Shown piece by piece: positions 9,847-17,825 of a stretch of DNA of 64,000 nucleotides. Position 1 is the first letter of the stretch. Each line of letters opens with the position of its first letter. The notes below the pieces were generated by a model. It made no database searches. It had not been told where the DNA came from and saw only the letters and a program-made list of their open reading frames with translations. The translations under genes were made by a program, and so were the position numbers. The DNA is from a bacterium (GTDB taxonomy: Bacteria; 4484-113; JAFGCY01). The stretch spans positions 1-64,000 of the forward strand of contig JAGRNT010000019.1 of the NCBI GenBank assembly GCA_020440605.1, written 5' to 3'.

Positions 9847-10774
9847 CTTCTTCTTCCTCTTCCGTGAGTTCGTGGAAAGCCTGCGCCACAGCCGTTTCCT
9901 GCACCTGACCTATGGGGCGCAGGTCACGATCAGCCTGCTGGTGCTCGGGATATTCTTCGTGCTGCTGGTCGGTGGTGCGATCGCCTGGAAGAAGCTCGGC
10001 GACCAGCTGGAGATCCATGTATTCCTCAAGGATGACCTGAGCGCCAAGCAGATCAACGCCATGGAGCAGGACATCGGCAACATGGAGTTCGTGAAGAGCG
10101 TCAAGTTCCGCTCCAAGGATGAGGCGCTGGCAATCTTCTCGGCGCGTTCCAGCACGCTTGAACTGAACGACCTGCTGGAGAACAATCCGCTGCCGGCGAG
10201 CTTCGTGATCCAGGCCAATGACCCGGAGCATATCGCGGATGTGGTGGCGCAGTGTGAGAAGCTGACCGGCACACTGGCCACGCGCTATGGATCGCAGGTG
10301 GTGGAGAAATACCTGAAGATCCTGATGATCCTCGTGATCGTCTGCCTGATCACGATCAGCCTGCTGGTGCTGTTCACCTATTCAAGCATCAATAACATCA
10401 TTGCGCTGTCGGTCTATGCGCGGCGCACGGAGATCCGCATCATGCAGCTGGTGGGAGCCACCTGGTGGTTCATCCGCTGGCCCTTCATCTTCGAGGGGAT
10501 CTTCTTCGGTTTCCTCGGGGCAAGCATTGCGTATCTGATCATCTTCGCGCTGCTCGTGAGCATGAAGCAGGCCCTGGCACTGACGGACCTTGCTCAGGCC
10601 ATGCCGAGCCTCGGTGTGGATGAGAGCTATCTGTTCCTGGCGCTCGCCGTATTGCTGGTGGGACTCGGGGTGCTGGTCGGCTTCTTCGGTTCGCTGAAGA
10701 CCGTCAACAACTTCCTCTCACGCGAGCTGGAACTGCAGCTGGAATCGATCCGCGTGCGCAAGCAGCTGAAGTGA
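9839..10774 (+). CDS. ftsX: FtsX cell-division permease
   Basis: A 311-residue membrane partner of FtsE. It has the FtsX layout: a short cytoplasmic N-terminus, TM1 at about 26-48 (VTISLLVLGIFFVLLVGGAIAW) and a periplasmic loop of about 110 residues. That loop begins with LEIHVFLKDDLSAKQINAME and is the part that contacts hydrolase activators. Three more TM helices follow, including ILMILVIVCLITISLLVLF and LFLALAVLLVGLGVLVGF. The ATG at 9839 overlaps the ftsE stop by 8 bases. The periplasmic loop probably acts on the M23 protein encoded next. Confidence 0.93.
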   Translation: MRSFFFLFREFVESLRHSRFLHLTYGAQVTISLLVLGIFFVLLVGGAIAWKKLGDQLEIHVFLKDDLSAKQINAMEQDIGNMEFVKSVKFRSKDEALAIFSARSSTLELNDLLENNPLPASFVIQANDPEHIADVVAQCEKLTGTLATRYGSQVVEKYLKILMILVIVCLITISLLVLFTYSSINNIIALSVYARRTEIRIMQLVGATWWFIRWPFIFEGIFFGFLGASIAYLIIFALLVSMKQALALTDLAQAMPSLGVDESYLFLALAVLLVGLGVLVGFFGSLKTVNNFLSRELELQLESIRVRKQLK

Positions 10775-10783
10775 GATGGGAAC

Positions 10784-10792
10784 TGCTACAAT
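10784..10792 (+). promoter_or_regulatory. Extended -10 upstream of the M23 peptidase gene
   Basis: TGCTACAAT (hexamer 10787-10792). Transcription from about 10799 would give a 24-base leader containing the AAGGAG ribosome site, so the peptidase may be made both within and independently of the ftsEX operon. Confidence 0.5.
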
Positions 10793-10822
10793 CGGAATCC
10801 GGAGTGGGACAAGGAGAGTGAG

Positions 10823-11971
10823 ATGAGCATGGCACAAGGCAAGCTGAACTCAGTCCGTCGCGTGACGGCGATCCTGCTCGCTGCCCTCTGCCTCGGAGGC
10901 GGTGTCTCCTGGGGCCAGAGTGCCAAGCTGGACAAGCAGCAGAAGGAAAACAGCAAGCAGGCCAACAAACTCTGGGACAAGATCCGCGAGCTGAACGGCG
11001 AACAGAATTCCGTGCAGGAAGTGATCGCCAAGATCGACCAGCAGATCTCCGCCAAGAACAAGCAGATCGACGGCATCCAGACCCAGCTCGACGAGGCCGA
11101 GACCAAGCGCAAGCAGAGTGAGGATGAGAAGATCCAGCTCGAGACCAAGGTCAGCGAGCACAAGCTGCGGCTCAGTGAGCGGGCCCGCACGCTCTACATG
11201 CAGGGCGAGCTGAGCTACGTGGACGTGATGTTCAACGTGGCGGATTTCGGTGAGCTGGTGGACCGCATGTTCTTCGTGCAGACCATTCTCGAACAGGACC
11301 AGCAGATCGTGACCGATACCAAGGCCGCCCAGGTGGAACTGCAGCAGAAGGTCACGGCGATCGGCTTCCAGATTGAGGAGATCGAGAAGATCAAGCTCAG
11401 CCTGGAGGAGGAGAAGAAGAACCTCGAGCGCCTGAGCGAGGACCAGCGCAGCGTCAACCTGGCGATCGAGCAGGACAAGAAGGTCTACCTCAAGGAGATC
11501 CGCGAGCTTGAGGAAACCAACAAGCGCATCATGAAGGAACTGGCCGCGATTGCCAGCAACAAGTCCGCCTCATTCAGCGGAGAGTGGAAGGGCAGCTTCA
11601 AGAAGCCCTGCAGCGGCACGATCACCAGCCCTTATGGCTACCGCATCCATCCGATCTACAAGACGAAGCGCATGCATACCGGCGTGGACATTGGTGCCCC
11701 GAAGGGTACGGCGATCCGGGCCAGCGGTGATGGCAAGGTGATCGTCGCCAAGTACTACGGTGGCTACGGCAACACCGTGATCATCGACCATGGCAACAAC
11801 CGCACGACGCTCTACGGACATATGAGCAAGTTCAGCTGCAAGGAAGGCCAGGAGGTCAAGCAGGGAGACAAGATCGGCGAGGTCGGCAGCACCGGTACAT
11901 CCACCGGCAACCACTGCCATTTCGAGGTGCGCATCAAGGGTGAACCGATCGATCCGACGAAGAGCATGTAA
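10823..11971 (+). CDS. EnvC/NlpD-like murein hydrolase with coiled coil and M23 domain
   Basis: A 382-residue secreted protein: signal peptide to about residue 31 (AALCLGGGVSWGQS), a long Lys/Glu/Gln-rich coiled coil (about 35-245), then a C-terminal LytM/M23 domain (about 260-380). The zinc and catalytic residues appear intact: H285 and D289 (HTGVD), H333 (YGHMS) and the pair H364/H366 (NHCHFEV). EnvC-type activators usually lack these, so this one may itself cut peptide cross-links. AAGGAG stands 6 bases before the ATG. Its position after ftsX fits the known FtsEX-EnvC partnership, in which FtsX opens the coiled coil. Confidence 0.92.
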   Translation: MSMAQGKLNSVRRVTAILLAALCLGGGVSWGQSAKLDKQQKENSKQANKLWDKIRELNGEQNSVQEVIAKIDQQISAKNKQIDGIQTQLDEAETKRKQSEDEKIQLETKVSEHKLRLSERARTLYMQGELSYVDVMFNVADFGELVDRMFFVQTILEQDQQIVTDTKAAQVELQQKVTAIGFQIEEIEKIKLSLEEEKKNLERLSEDQRSVNLAIEQDKKVYLKEIRELEETNKRIMKELAAIASNKSASFSGEWKGSFKKPCSGTITSPYGYRIHPIYKTKRMHTGVDIGAPKGTAIRASGDGKVIVAKYYGGYGNTVIIDHGNNRTTLYGHMSKFSCKEGQEVKQGDKIGEVGSTGTSTGNHCHFEVRIKGEPIDPTKSM

Positions 11972-12076
11972 CTCCATCTTCCCGGAGTTTGCGGGTCCCT
12001 GCGTTACACTTTAGCCACTTCCGAACATCCATAGGGGTGTGGGCAGTCCTGACTGCATCCGACACGGAGGGTTTTC

Positions 12077-13537
12077 TTGGAGAACAACAGCATGACCAAC
12101 TTCCTCGTGCGCCTCAGCGTACTGCTGCTAGTCGCCGTCGCCAGCCTGTTCCTCGGCATGAAACTTGCCCGATCCAGCGATGGCAGTGGCACTTCCGATC
12201 TGCTGGGCCGGATCCGCGGCATGCAGAATCCCAACCTGGTCAAAAAGGCGTTTGACCTGCTGGACCGGGACTACTACACTGAGCTGGACGGCGAGACCAA
12301 GCAGAAGATGGAGTACGCTGCGGTGACCGGGATGCTCAGCGTGCTGCGTGAGGAACCCTACAACGACGACTTCACCCACTTCTACAACCCCGAGCTTTAC
12401 CAGGATCTGAGTGCTCAGACCACGGGTGAATACGCCGGAGTCGGGATCCTGATGGGTCTCAGTGCCGACGGGCATTACCCGGAAATCGTGACAGTGTTCC
12501 CCAACACTCCTGCTGAGGAAGTCGGCCTGCTCAAGAACGACGTGATCGCGGAGATTGAGGGTGAGGACACCTTCAACATGATCCTGCCGGAGGTTGCCTC
12601 CAAGATCAAGGGGCCGATCAGCTCCACCGTCAAGGTCAAGATCTTCCGTGCCGGTGAGCCGGAATTCCTTGATTTCGAGATTGAACGCCGCAATGTGGAG
12701 TACAGCTCCGTCGCCGTGGCGGAGATGTATGACGGAGGCGTGGGCTACATCAAGATCTCCAACTTCGCCGAGGAGACCGGCCCGGACTTCCGCAGGAATA
12801 TGGAGGAGCTCAGCGCCCAGGGTATGAAGTCCCTGATCATCGATCTGCGGGACAACACCGGCGGTGTTCTGACTGCGGCCCGCGACGTGGCTGACTGCTT
12901 CGTCGAGGAGGGGATGATCGTCGAGGTCGAGACCCGCAACAGTGATGAAAGCGCACGACTCGGCGCTGATCCGAGCACGCAGAAATTCAATGTACCCGTG
13001 GTGATCCTCATCAACGACGGTACAGCCAGTGCCAGTGAGGTGCTGACCCAGGCCCTGGTGGACTATGGCAAGGCCACGGTCGTCGGCGAGCAGAGCTTCG
13101 GCAAGGGCGTGGTGCAGGCTGTGATCCCGATGGATTACGACGAGAAGGGTGACGAGCATTCCGCACTGGCGGTGGTGATCGGCAAGTACTACACCCCCAG
13201 CCATACGGAGATCCACAAGGAGGGCATTGCACCCAACATCTGGTACGACGTCAACAACCAGCTCAAGGATGATGCCTACCTGCGTGATCTTGACGAGCGG
13301 ATCATCGCCAAGAGCAAGGAGATCCAGGAACTGCGCACCGAGCTGACGCGCTACCTGCGTGCCAATGACGCGATCCTCAGCAAGGGTGAGGACGTGGCCC
13401 GCAAGCTGGCCAGCGGCATCGATGTGCCGGATGAGCCGAAGCTGGAGCCCGAGGAGGACATGGAGGGGCATCTGACCGCTGAGGCGCTCGATACCACTCC
13501 GGGACCCGAACCGGATACGGCGGAAGAGCAGAACTGA
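12077..13537 (+). CDS. S41 C-terminal processing peptidase (CtpA-like)
   Basis: A 486-residue periplasmic serine protease, membrane-anchored by an N-terminal helix (about 8-28). A linker, a PDZ domain (about 110-200, with SSTVKVKIFRAGEPEFL) and the S41 catalytic domain follow. The Ser-Lys dyad is S318 in GTASASEVLTQALVDYG and K343 in GEQSFGKGVVQ, 25 residues apart as in Tsp. The acidic C-terminus (about 450-486) is unconserved. TTG at 12077 is chosen because GGAGG lies 6 bases upstream; ATG at 12092 is the alternative. A TACACT -10 at 12005-12010 may give its own promoter. Such proteases often control the level of division hydrolases, which fits its place beside ftsEX and the M23 gene. Confidence 0.93.
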   Translation: MENNSMTNFLVRLSVLLLVAVASLFLGMKLARSSDGSGTSDLLGRIRGMQNPNLVKKAFDLLDRDYYTELDGETKQKMEYAAVTGMLSVLREEPYNDDFTHFYNPELYQDLSAQTTGEYAGVGILMGLSADGHYPEIVTVFPNTPAEEVGLLKNDVIAEIEGEDTFNMILPEVASKIKGPISSTVKVKIFRAGEPEFLDFEIERRNVEYSSVAVAEMYDGGVGYIKISNFAEETGPDFRRNMEELSAQGMKSLIIDLRDNTGGVLTAARDVADCFVEEGMIVEVETRNSDESARLGADPSTQKFNVPVVILINDGTASASEVLTQALVDYGKATVVGEQSFGKGVVQAVIPMDYDEKGDEHSALAVVIGKYYTPSHTEIHKEGIAPNIWYDVNNQLKDDAYLRDLDERIIAKSKEIQELRTELTRYLRANDAILSKGEDVARKLASGIDVPDEPKLEPEEDMEGHLTAEALDTTPGPEPDTAEEQN

Positions 13538-13563
13538 AGCGGCTCTTCCCGCCAGCGATGATG

Positions 13564-13569
13564 TAGAAT
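13564..13569 (+). promoter_or_regulatory. -10 element, leaderless GTG start
   Basis: TAGAAT ending exactly 6 bases before the GTG at 13576, with no Shine-Dalgarno between them. Confidence 0.5.
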
Positions 13570-13575
13570 CAGCCC

Positions 13576-14133
13576 GTGGCCCGTGATGGGATCTGGCCGC
13601 GTAAATATATAGATTCAGGATCTCAAGAAATGGAACGCCGACGTCCGATCCACGTCAGTCAGCGACTGGCGGTGTTCGTAGATGTACAGAACATGTTCTA
13701 CTCCGCCCGCGCGCTCTACCAGCGCAAGCTCAACTTCCAGCAGCTCGCGGAGAAGGTGACGATGGGACGGCGCATGATCCGTGCGCTGGCCTACATCGTG
13801 CAGACCCCGGAGATAGACCAGAGCAGCTTCATCAACTTCCTGCACCAGGTGGGATACGAGGTGAAGAGCAAGGAGCTCAAGAAGCGCCCCGACGGCAGTG
13901 CCAAGGGTGACTGGGACATGGGCATCGCCATTGACTCGATCAGCCTGATGGACCGTGTGGACGTGGTGGCGCTGGTCAGTGGTGACGGCGACTTCTGCGA
14001 CCTTGTGCGCCATCTGAAGGCGCACGGCGTACGCGTGGAGGTTTACGGCTTCGCGGGGTCCACGAGTGAGGAGCTGCGGCTGACGGCCTCGGAGTTCATC
14101 CCGCTGGACGCGGACGTACTGCTGTATGAATAG
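13576..14133 (+). CDS. NYN-domain (LabA/DUF88-like) ribonuclease
   Basis: A 185-residue NYN/PIN-like nuclease, a family that cleaves RNA with a metal held by acidic residues. Conserved motifs are AVFVDVQNMFYSAR (first Asp and the Asn), KGDWDMGIAIDSISL (D-x-D and D) and LVSGDGDFCDLVRHLKAHG (G-D-x-D-F). GTG at 13576 lies 6 bases after a TAGAAT -10 and is the predicted leaderless start. An ATG at 13630, with a weak AGGA upstream, would shorten the protein to 167 residues without touching the domain. It overlaps the next gene by 8 bases, linking RNA cleavage and an envelope operon by co-expression. Confidence 0.85.
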   Translation: MARDGIWPRKYIDSGSQEMERRRPIHVSQRLAVFVDVQNMFYSARALYQRKLNFQQLAEKVTMGRRMIRALAYIVQTPEIDQSSFINFLHQVGYEVKSKELKKRPDGSAKGDWDMGIAIDSISLMDRVDVVALVSGDGDFCDLVRHLKAHGVRVEVYGFAGSTSEELRLTASEFIPLDADVLLYE

Positions 14134-15211
14134 ATTCCTGCTGCCAGCCGGTCTCTGTGCGTTGCTGCTGCTGCAGCCCGCAGTGTCCGGCGCGCAGCAG
14201 GTGGACCCCGATGCCGACCTGCTGACGATCCGCAGCAATGGCCGGACCCGCATCGAGATCCACGATGGCAACCAGGTGGCAGTCTATACCGGCGGCGTGC
14301 AGTTCGAGTATCAGGACTACCGCCTGGTGGCTGACAGTCTGCGCTATGACCAGGCAAGCAGCCGTGCCGAAGCCACTGGAGACGTGCTGCTGACCCAGGC
14401 CGGCAGCCGGCTGTTCACGCAGCGCGTGGAGGTCCTGATCGATGAGAACCGGCTCTGGATCCCCGGTGAGCTGAGTGGCCGGCTGGATGAGGAAGGCATG
14501 GCCTTCCGCGCTGAATCCGCCAATGTGCTGCTAACGGGCGAGGCCGGTGATCCGGCGGCGACGTATCGCATTGAACTGCTGGAACATGTCGTCGTGCAGA
14601 ACGCGGAGGGCTATGAGTTCCGCACAGCGCAGGTGACGATGGATACTGCCTCGCGGCTGATCAATGTGCCCGGGGCCTTCCAGCTCAGGCTGCCGGTGGC
14701 GGATGATGCGCGCTCCGGACCGGGGGCCACCCCGCCGCTGATGCAGGATCTGCTGCTGAGCGGAGCCTCGATGACGGGTACGCTGGATGAGCAGATGCAG
14801 CTCAGCAGCCTGCATGCCCTGGCCACGGAGATCCGCGGAGAGCAGCTGCAGTTCTCATCCGGCAGCGTCACGGCGAAGTTCATTGACAACGGTCACAGCG
14901 GCACGCTGATCGACATCCTGGCGACGGGCAACCCCGTGCGCGGCTCGCTGCGGCAGCCGGACCAGGACCTGAGCTTCAGCGCCCAGAACATTGCGGGAAC
15001 AATTGACCCGGGTTACGGGTCGCAGTTCATGCTCAGCGGAGGGATCGATCTCTCCGCGGACCTGGCCCTGCTGAAGAGCGACCTGCTCAGCATCGTGCAG
15101 GACCAGAACGGTGTACGGATTGTCTTTCCGGAGGGACTGGAAGCGGGGATGGCGCTGGACGTGATGAGCGGCAATGAAGGCCTCGACCTGTCGGAGATCC
15201 TGCACAGATAA
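14126..15211 (+). CDS. LptA/OstA-like periplasmic protein
   Basis: A 361-residue exported protein: signal peptide to about residue 24 (LCALLLLQPAVSGAQQ), then beta-strand repeats of the OstA/LptA/LptC type. One stretch (about 45-110) is diagnostic in style: VAVYTGGVQFEYQDYRLVAD, DSLRYDQASSRAEATGDV and LFTQRVEVLIDE. A second stretch (about 170-340) reads as similar weak repeats (YEFRTAQVTMDTASRLINV, SFSAQNIAGTIDPG). LptA proteins bridge the periplasm and carry LPS to the outer membrane. It is longer than classical LptA (about 180 residues), so an LptC/LptD-like or other lipid bridge role is possible. It is coupled to the NYN gene (8-bp overlap) and 8 bp from the next gene. Confidence 0.6.
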   Translation: MNRFLLPAGLCALLLLQPAVSGAQQVDPDADLLTIRSNGRTRIEIHDGNQVAVYTGGVQFEYQDYRLVADSLRYDQASSRAEATGDVLLTQAGSRLFTQRVEVLIDENRLWIPGELSGRLDEEGMAFRAESANVLLTGEAGDPAATYRIELLEHVVVQNAEGYEFRTAQVTMDTASRLINVPGAFQLRLPVADDARSGPGATPPLMQDLLLSGASMTGTLDEQMQLSSLHALATEIRGEQLQFSSGSVTAKFIDNGHSGTLIDILATGNPVRGSLRQPDQDLSFSAQNIAGTIDPGYGSQFMLSGGIDLSADLALLKSDLLSIVQDQNGVRIVFPEGLEAGMALDVMSGNEGLDLSEILHR

Positions 15212-15219
15212 GCTCTGAG

Positions 15220-17715
15220 ATGAAAAGCCTGATTGCCAGCCTGTTTGCCGCGCTGCTCAGCCTCGTGCTGCTGCCGCAGGCCGCGCAGGCGCTTGACGGC
15301 AAGATCACCAAGGTTGACCCGCCCAGTGCCAAGCAGGGCCAGACCGTGATGCTGACCGTGAGCGGCACGGACCTGCCGCAGGGCGGCGTTTCGTTGGACT
15401 TCTTCCCGCAGCGCATCCAGCTCGTGAAGGTTCTCTCGGCCAGCGCGGATGAGATCGTGGCCCAGATCCGCATTCCGCAGACGGCACCTGCGGGTGACTA
15501 TAACATCCTTGTCTACAACCATCTCGGCGAGGAGGCCTTCGCAGAGAAGATGTTCCGGATTGACAGCGATCTCGTGGTGCCGGTCGTGACGGACTACGAC
15601 CCGAAGGTGATCGCCGAGGCTGACAACGGCTTCGCGCTGCTGCTGACCTGTGACGGCATGTCCGAGGCGGCGGCTGGACATCTCAACATCGAGTGGAGCA
15701 AGGGTGCGCTGGAACTGCGCCGCCTGCAGACGGTGTTCAGCTGTACGGGCCCGACGCAGGTCGTGGCTGCCGTGAGCGGGGCCCTGCCGGAGGGAAGCAT
15801 CCGCGGGCGGCTGATGTTCGACAGTACGCCGATCTACCTGATTGAACTGACGATCCGCAGCAGCAAGGGTGCCTATGTGCTGGGCTTCAGCCCCGCCGAG
15901 CTGGAACCGACGGCCGGCCAGCGCGTGCGTCTGATCGGCTCCGGCTTTGACCAGGCATTTCTCGACGGACTCAACATCCAGCTCCTGCATGAGGAACAGC
16001 CGCTGCAGCCCAGTTCGAAGCGGCTGGAGGATGCGACCTCGATCATCCTCGGCTTCGACATGGAACTTGCCCCGGGACGCTACACCCTGATCGTTCGCCA
16101 GGCGGATGAAACCCTGCTGCTGGAGGATCTGACGGTCAAGGCCGCCGGACTGATCACCCAGCCGACGCAGAACGGCGTCAGCAATGTCAGTGGCTCGGAT
16201 CCGCAGACGGATGGCGGGGATCCCGGACAGGGCAATACCGCGACTGAGAGCGGTGGGCTGGCGCCGGCCGGCGGCAACCCGGGTGGCTGGCAGCCGCGCA
16301 ACACGAATCCCGCCTGGAATTCGCAGGCTGATCCCGATCTGATCAGCCTCAATCTGGCATCCAGCGAAATGGAGCCGGGGGGCAACCCAGCGCGCTTCAC
16401 GCTGCAGGGCAGCCGGCTTTCCGAACTGGACGCTGACAACCTCAGCTACAGCCTGCAGCGCCAGAGCGGCGAGAGTGAGCTTCTGTTCAGCGGCTTCACC
16501 AACAACGGGATCACCTGCATCTTCGGCCCCGAGGGCGAGGACTGGCATGCCGGCGAGCGCCTGCTGCTGCGCATCGTGGACGCTGCCAACAGCATGAGTC
16601 CCTTCAGCACCGAGCTGGAACTGGGAATCAGCGGCGTGCGGGAAATGGCAACAAGTGCAGCTCCCGGCGGGACGGCTGAGAACCGCATCAGCGGCAGCGC
16701 CTGGGAGGTGGAGCTCACGAGCTTCACGGAGGGAGCGACCGGCATGGACGGCACGGTACACCTGCGCTACAGCGGTGAACAGCCGGTGCTGCCCGCGCTG
16801 CTCAGCGGCAGCTGGACCTTCATCCCTGACAATCCGAACTACAGCGTGGCCTTCAGCAACATCAGCTATGCCGGGGATCTGGCGCTCAGCGGGGCTGCGG
16901 AGAACTGGACAGCGCAGTTCAGCGGCCTGTTCGTGCCGGGAATCGTGGAGCTGACCCTGCATGATGGCCCGGATACGGTATTGGCAACGGACATCGCCTT
17001 TGACTTCCCCGCACCGGCAGCGAGGATGACGGGCGCGGCGGAGGGGCTGAACCTCGATCCGCAGAGCCTGCGCCTGGACCGCGAGAACCTCGTGTGCAGC
17101 GTGGACTTCGCGCCCTTCATTCCCAACAGTGCCGACATCGTGCGCGCCAGCCTGCTGCCTGCTCCGGCGATCGTGGCCGCCCTGCCGCAGAATACGCTGG
17201 AGGGCAGCATCGTGCGCATCAGTGCCCCGACCGGGCAGTGGGATTCGGCGGTGGACTTCGGGGCGGGGCTGCAGCTCAGGCTGGATGCGGGCATCGAGCT
17301 GGGCTGGCCGGAGGGGCAGGTGCTGATCTTCCCGGTCGGCAGCTCTGCGGCCGTGGAGGAGGAACTGAGCGTGGAGATGCCGAAGCGCCCCGTGGTGATG
17401 GAGGAGCAGGGCTTCAGCTTCACGCTCCAGCCGCGTGGCAAGGGCAGTGAACGTGTGGACTGGACCCGGGTCAAGCTCAGCTCTGACAACATGCTGCTCA
17501 ACAACAACATCGACAGCTTCGCCGTATCGGCAACGGCCATCGACTTCCTCGGTGAAGCGGCGGTCAGCCTCGTGTTCCGGCGCGGGCGCGGGCTGAGCCA
17601 GGAGGCCTTTGACGCCCTGGCCGACCAGCTCGTGGATGCCGGTGAAATCCCGATCACACTCTACTGGGATGAGATCCGCTATTCCTTCCAGGGCAGTGTG
17701 GACTTCGTTCGCTGA
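15220..17715 (+). CDS. Large exported protein with IPT/TIG-like domains
   Basis: An 831-residue secreted protein not assignable to a named family. A signal peptide (to about residue 25, LLPQAAQA) precedes an Ig-like domain of IPT/TIG type: ITKVDPPSAKQGQTVMLTVS with GDYNILVYNH (about 28-110). A second similar unit begins at LGFSPAELEPTAGQRVRLIG (about 228-310). A Gly/Asn/Pro-rich linker (about 320-380) separates these from a third, LISLNLASSEMEPGGNPARF. The C-terminal 350 residues are beta-rich without a recognisable motif. It lies in an operon with the NYN and LptA-like genes, so an envelope or adhesion role is likely. No anchor is seen. Confidence 0.6.
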   Translation: MKSLIASLFAALLSLVLLPQAAQALDGKITKVDPPSAKQGQTVMLTVSGTDLPQGGVSLDFFPQRIQLVKVLSASADEIVAQIRIPQTAPAGDYNILVYNHLGEEAFAEKMFRIDSDLVVPVVTDYDPKVIAEADNGFALLLTCDGMSEAAAGHLNIEWSKGALELRRLQTVFSCTGPTQVVAAVSGALPEGSIRGRLMFDSTPIYLIELTIRSSKGAYVLGFSPAELEPTAGQRVRLIGSGFDQAFLDGLNIQLLHEEQPLQPSSKRLEDATSIILGFDMELAPGRYTLIVRQADETLLLEDLTVKAAGLITQPTQNGVSNVSGSDPQTDGGDPGQGNTATESGGLAPAGGNPGGWQPRNTNPAWNSQADPDLISLNLASSEMEPGGNPARFTLQGSRLSELDADNLSYSLQRQSGESELLFSGFTNNGITCIFGPEGEDWHAGERLLLRIVDAANSMSPFSTELELGISGVREMATSAAPGGTAENRISGSAWEVELTSFTEGATGMDGTVHLRYSGEQPVLPALLSGSWTFIPDNPNYSVAFSNISYAGDLALSGAAENWTAQFSGLFVPGIVELTLHDGPDTVLATDIAFDFPAPAARMTGAAEGLNLDPQSLRLDRENLVCSVDFAPFIPNSADIVRASLLPAPAIVAALPQNTLEGSIVRISAPTGQWDSAVDFGAGLQLRLDAGIELGWPEGQVLIFPVGSSAAVEEELSVEMPKRPVVMEEQGFSFTLQPRGKGSERVDWTRVKLSSDNMLLNNNIDSFAVSATAIDFLGEAAVSLVFRRGRGLSQEAFDALADQLVDAGEIPITLYWDEIRYSFQGSVDFVR

Positions 17716-17798
17716 CAGCTCAGGTCAGCACTGACTTTCGGTAAAGGGTAAAACCGCTCCCACATTACGGTTAAGCGTGACAACAGGCCCGGCTGCGC

Positions 17799-17807
17799 TG
17801 TTACACT
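17799..17807 (+). promoter_or_regulatory. Extended -10 of the response regulator-phosphatase gene
   Basis: TGTTACACT (hexamer 17802-17807). Transcription would start near 17814, right at the AAGGAG ribosome site, leaving a leader of only about 12 bases before the ATA start. Confidence 0.45.
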
Positions 17808-17825
17808 CCCGGCAAGGAGCAGACC

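Noticed and set aside
15013..16962. A 649-codon open frame on the minus strand opposite the IPT/TIG-like gene
   Set aside because: Its protein is rich in Arg, Ala, His and Gln without motifs, and the plus-strand frame has a signal peptide, domain signals and normal codon use. It is a high-GC shadow frame.
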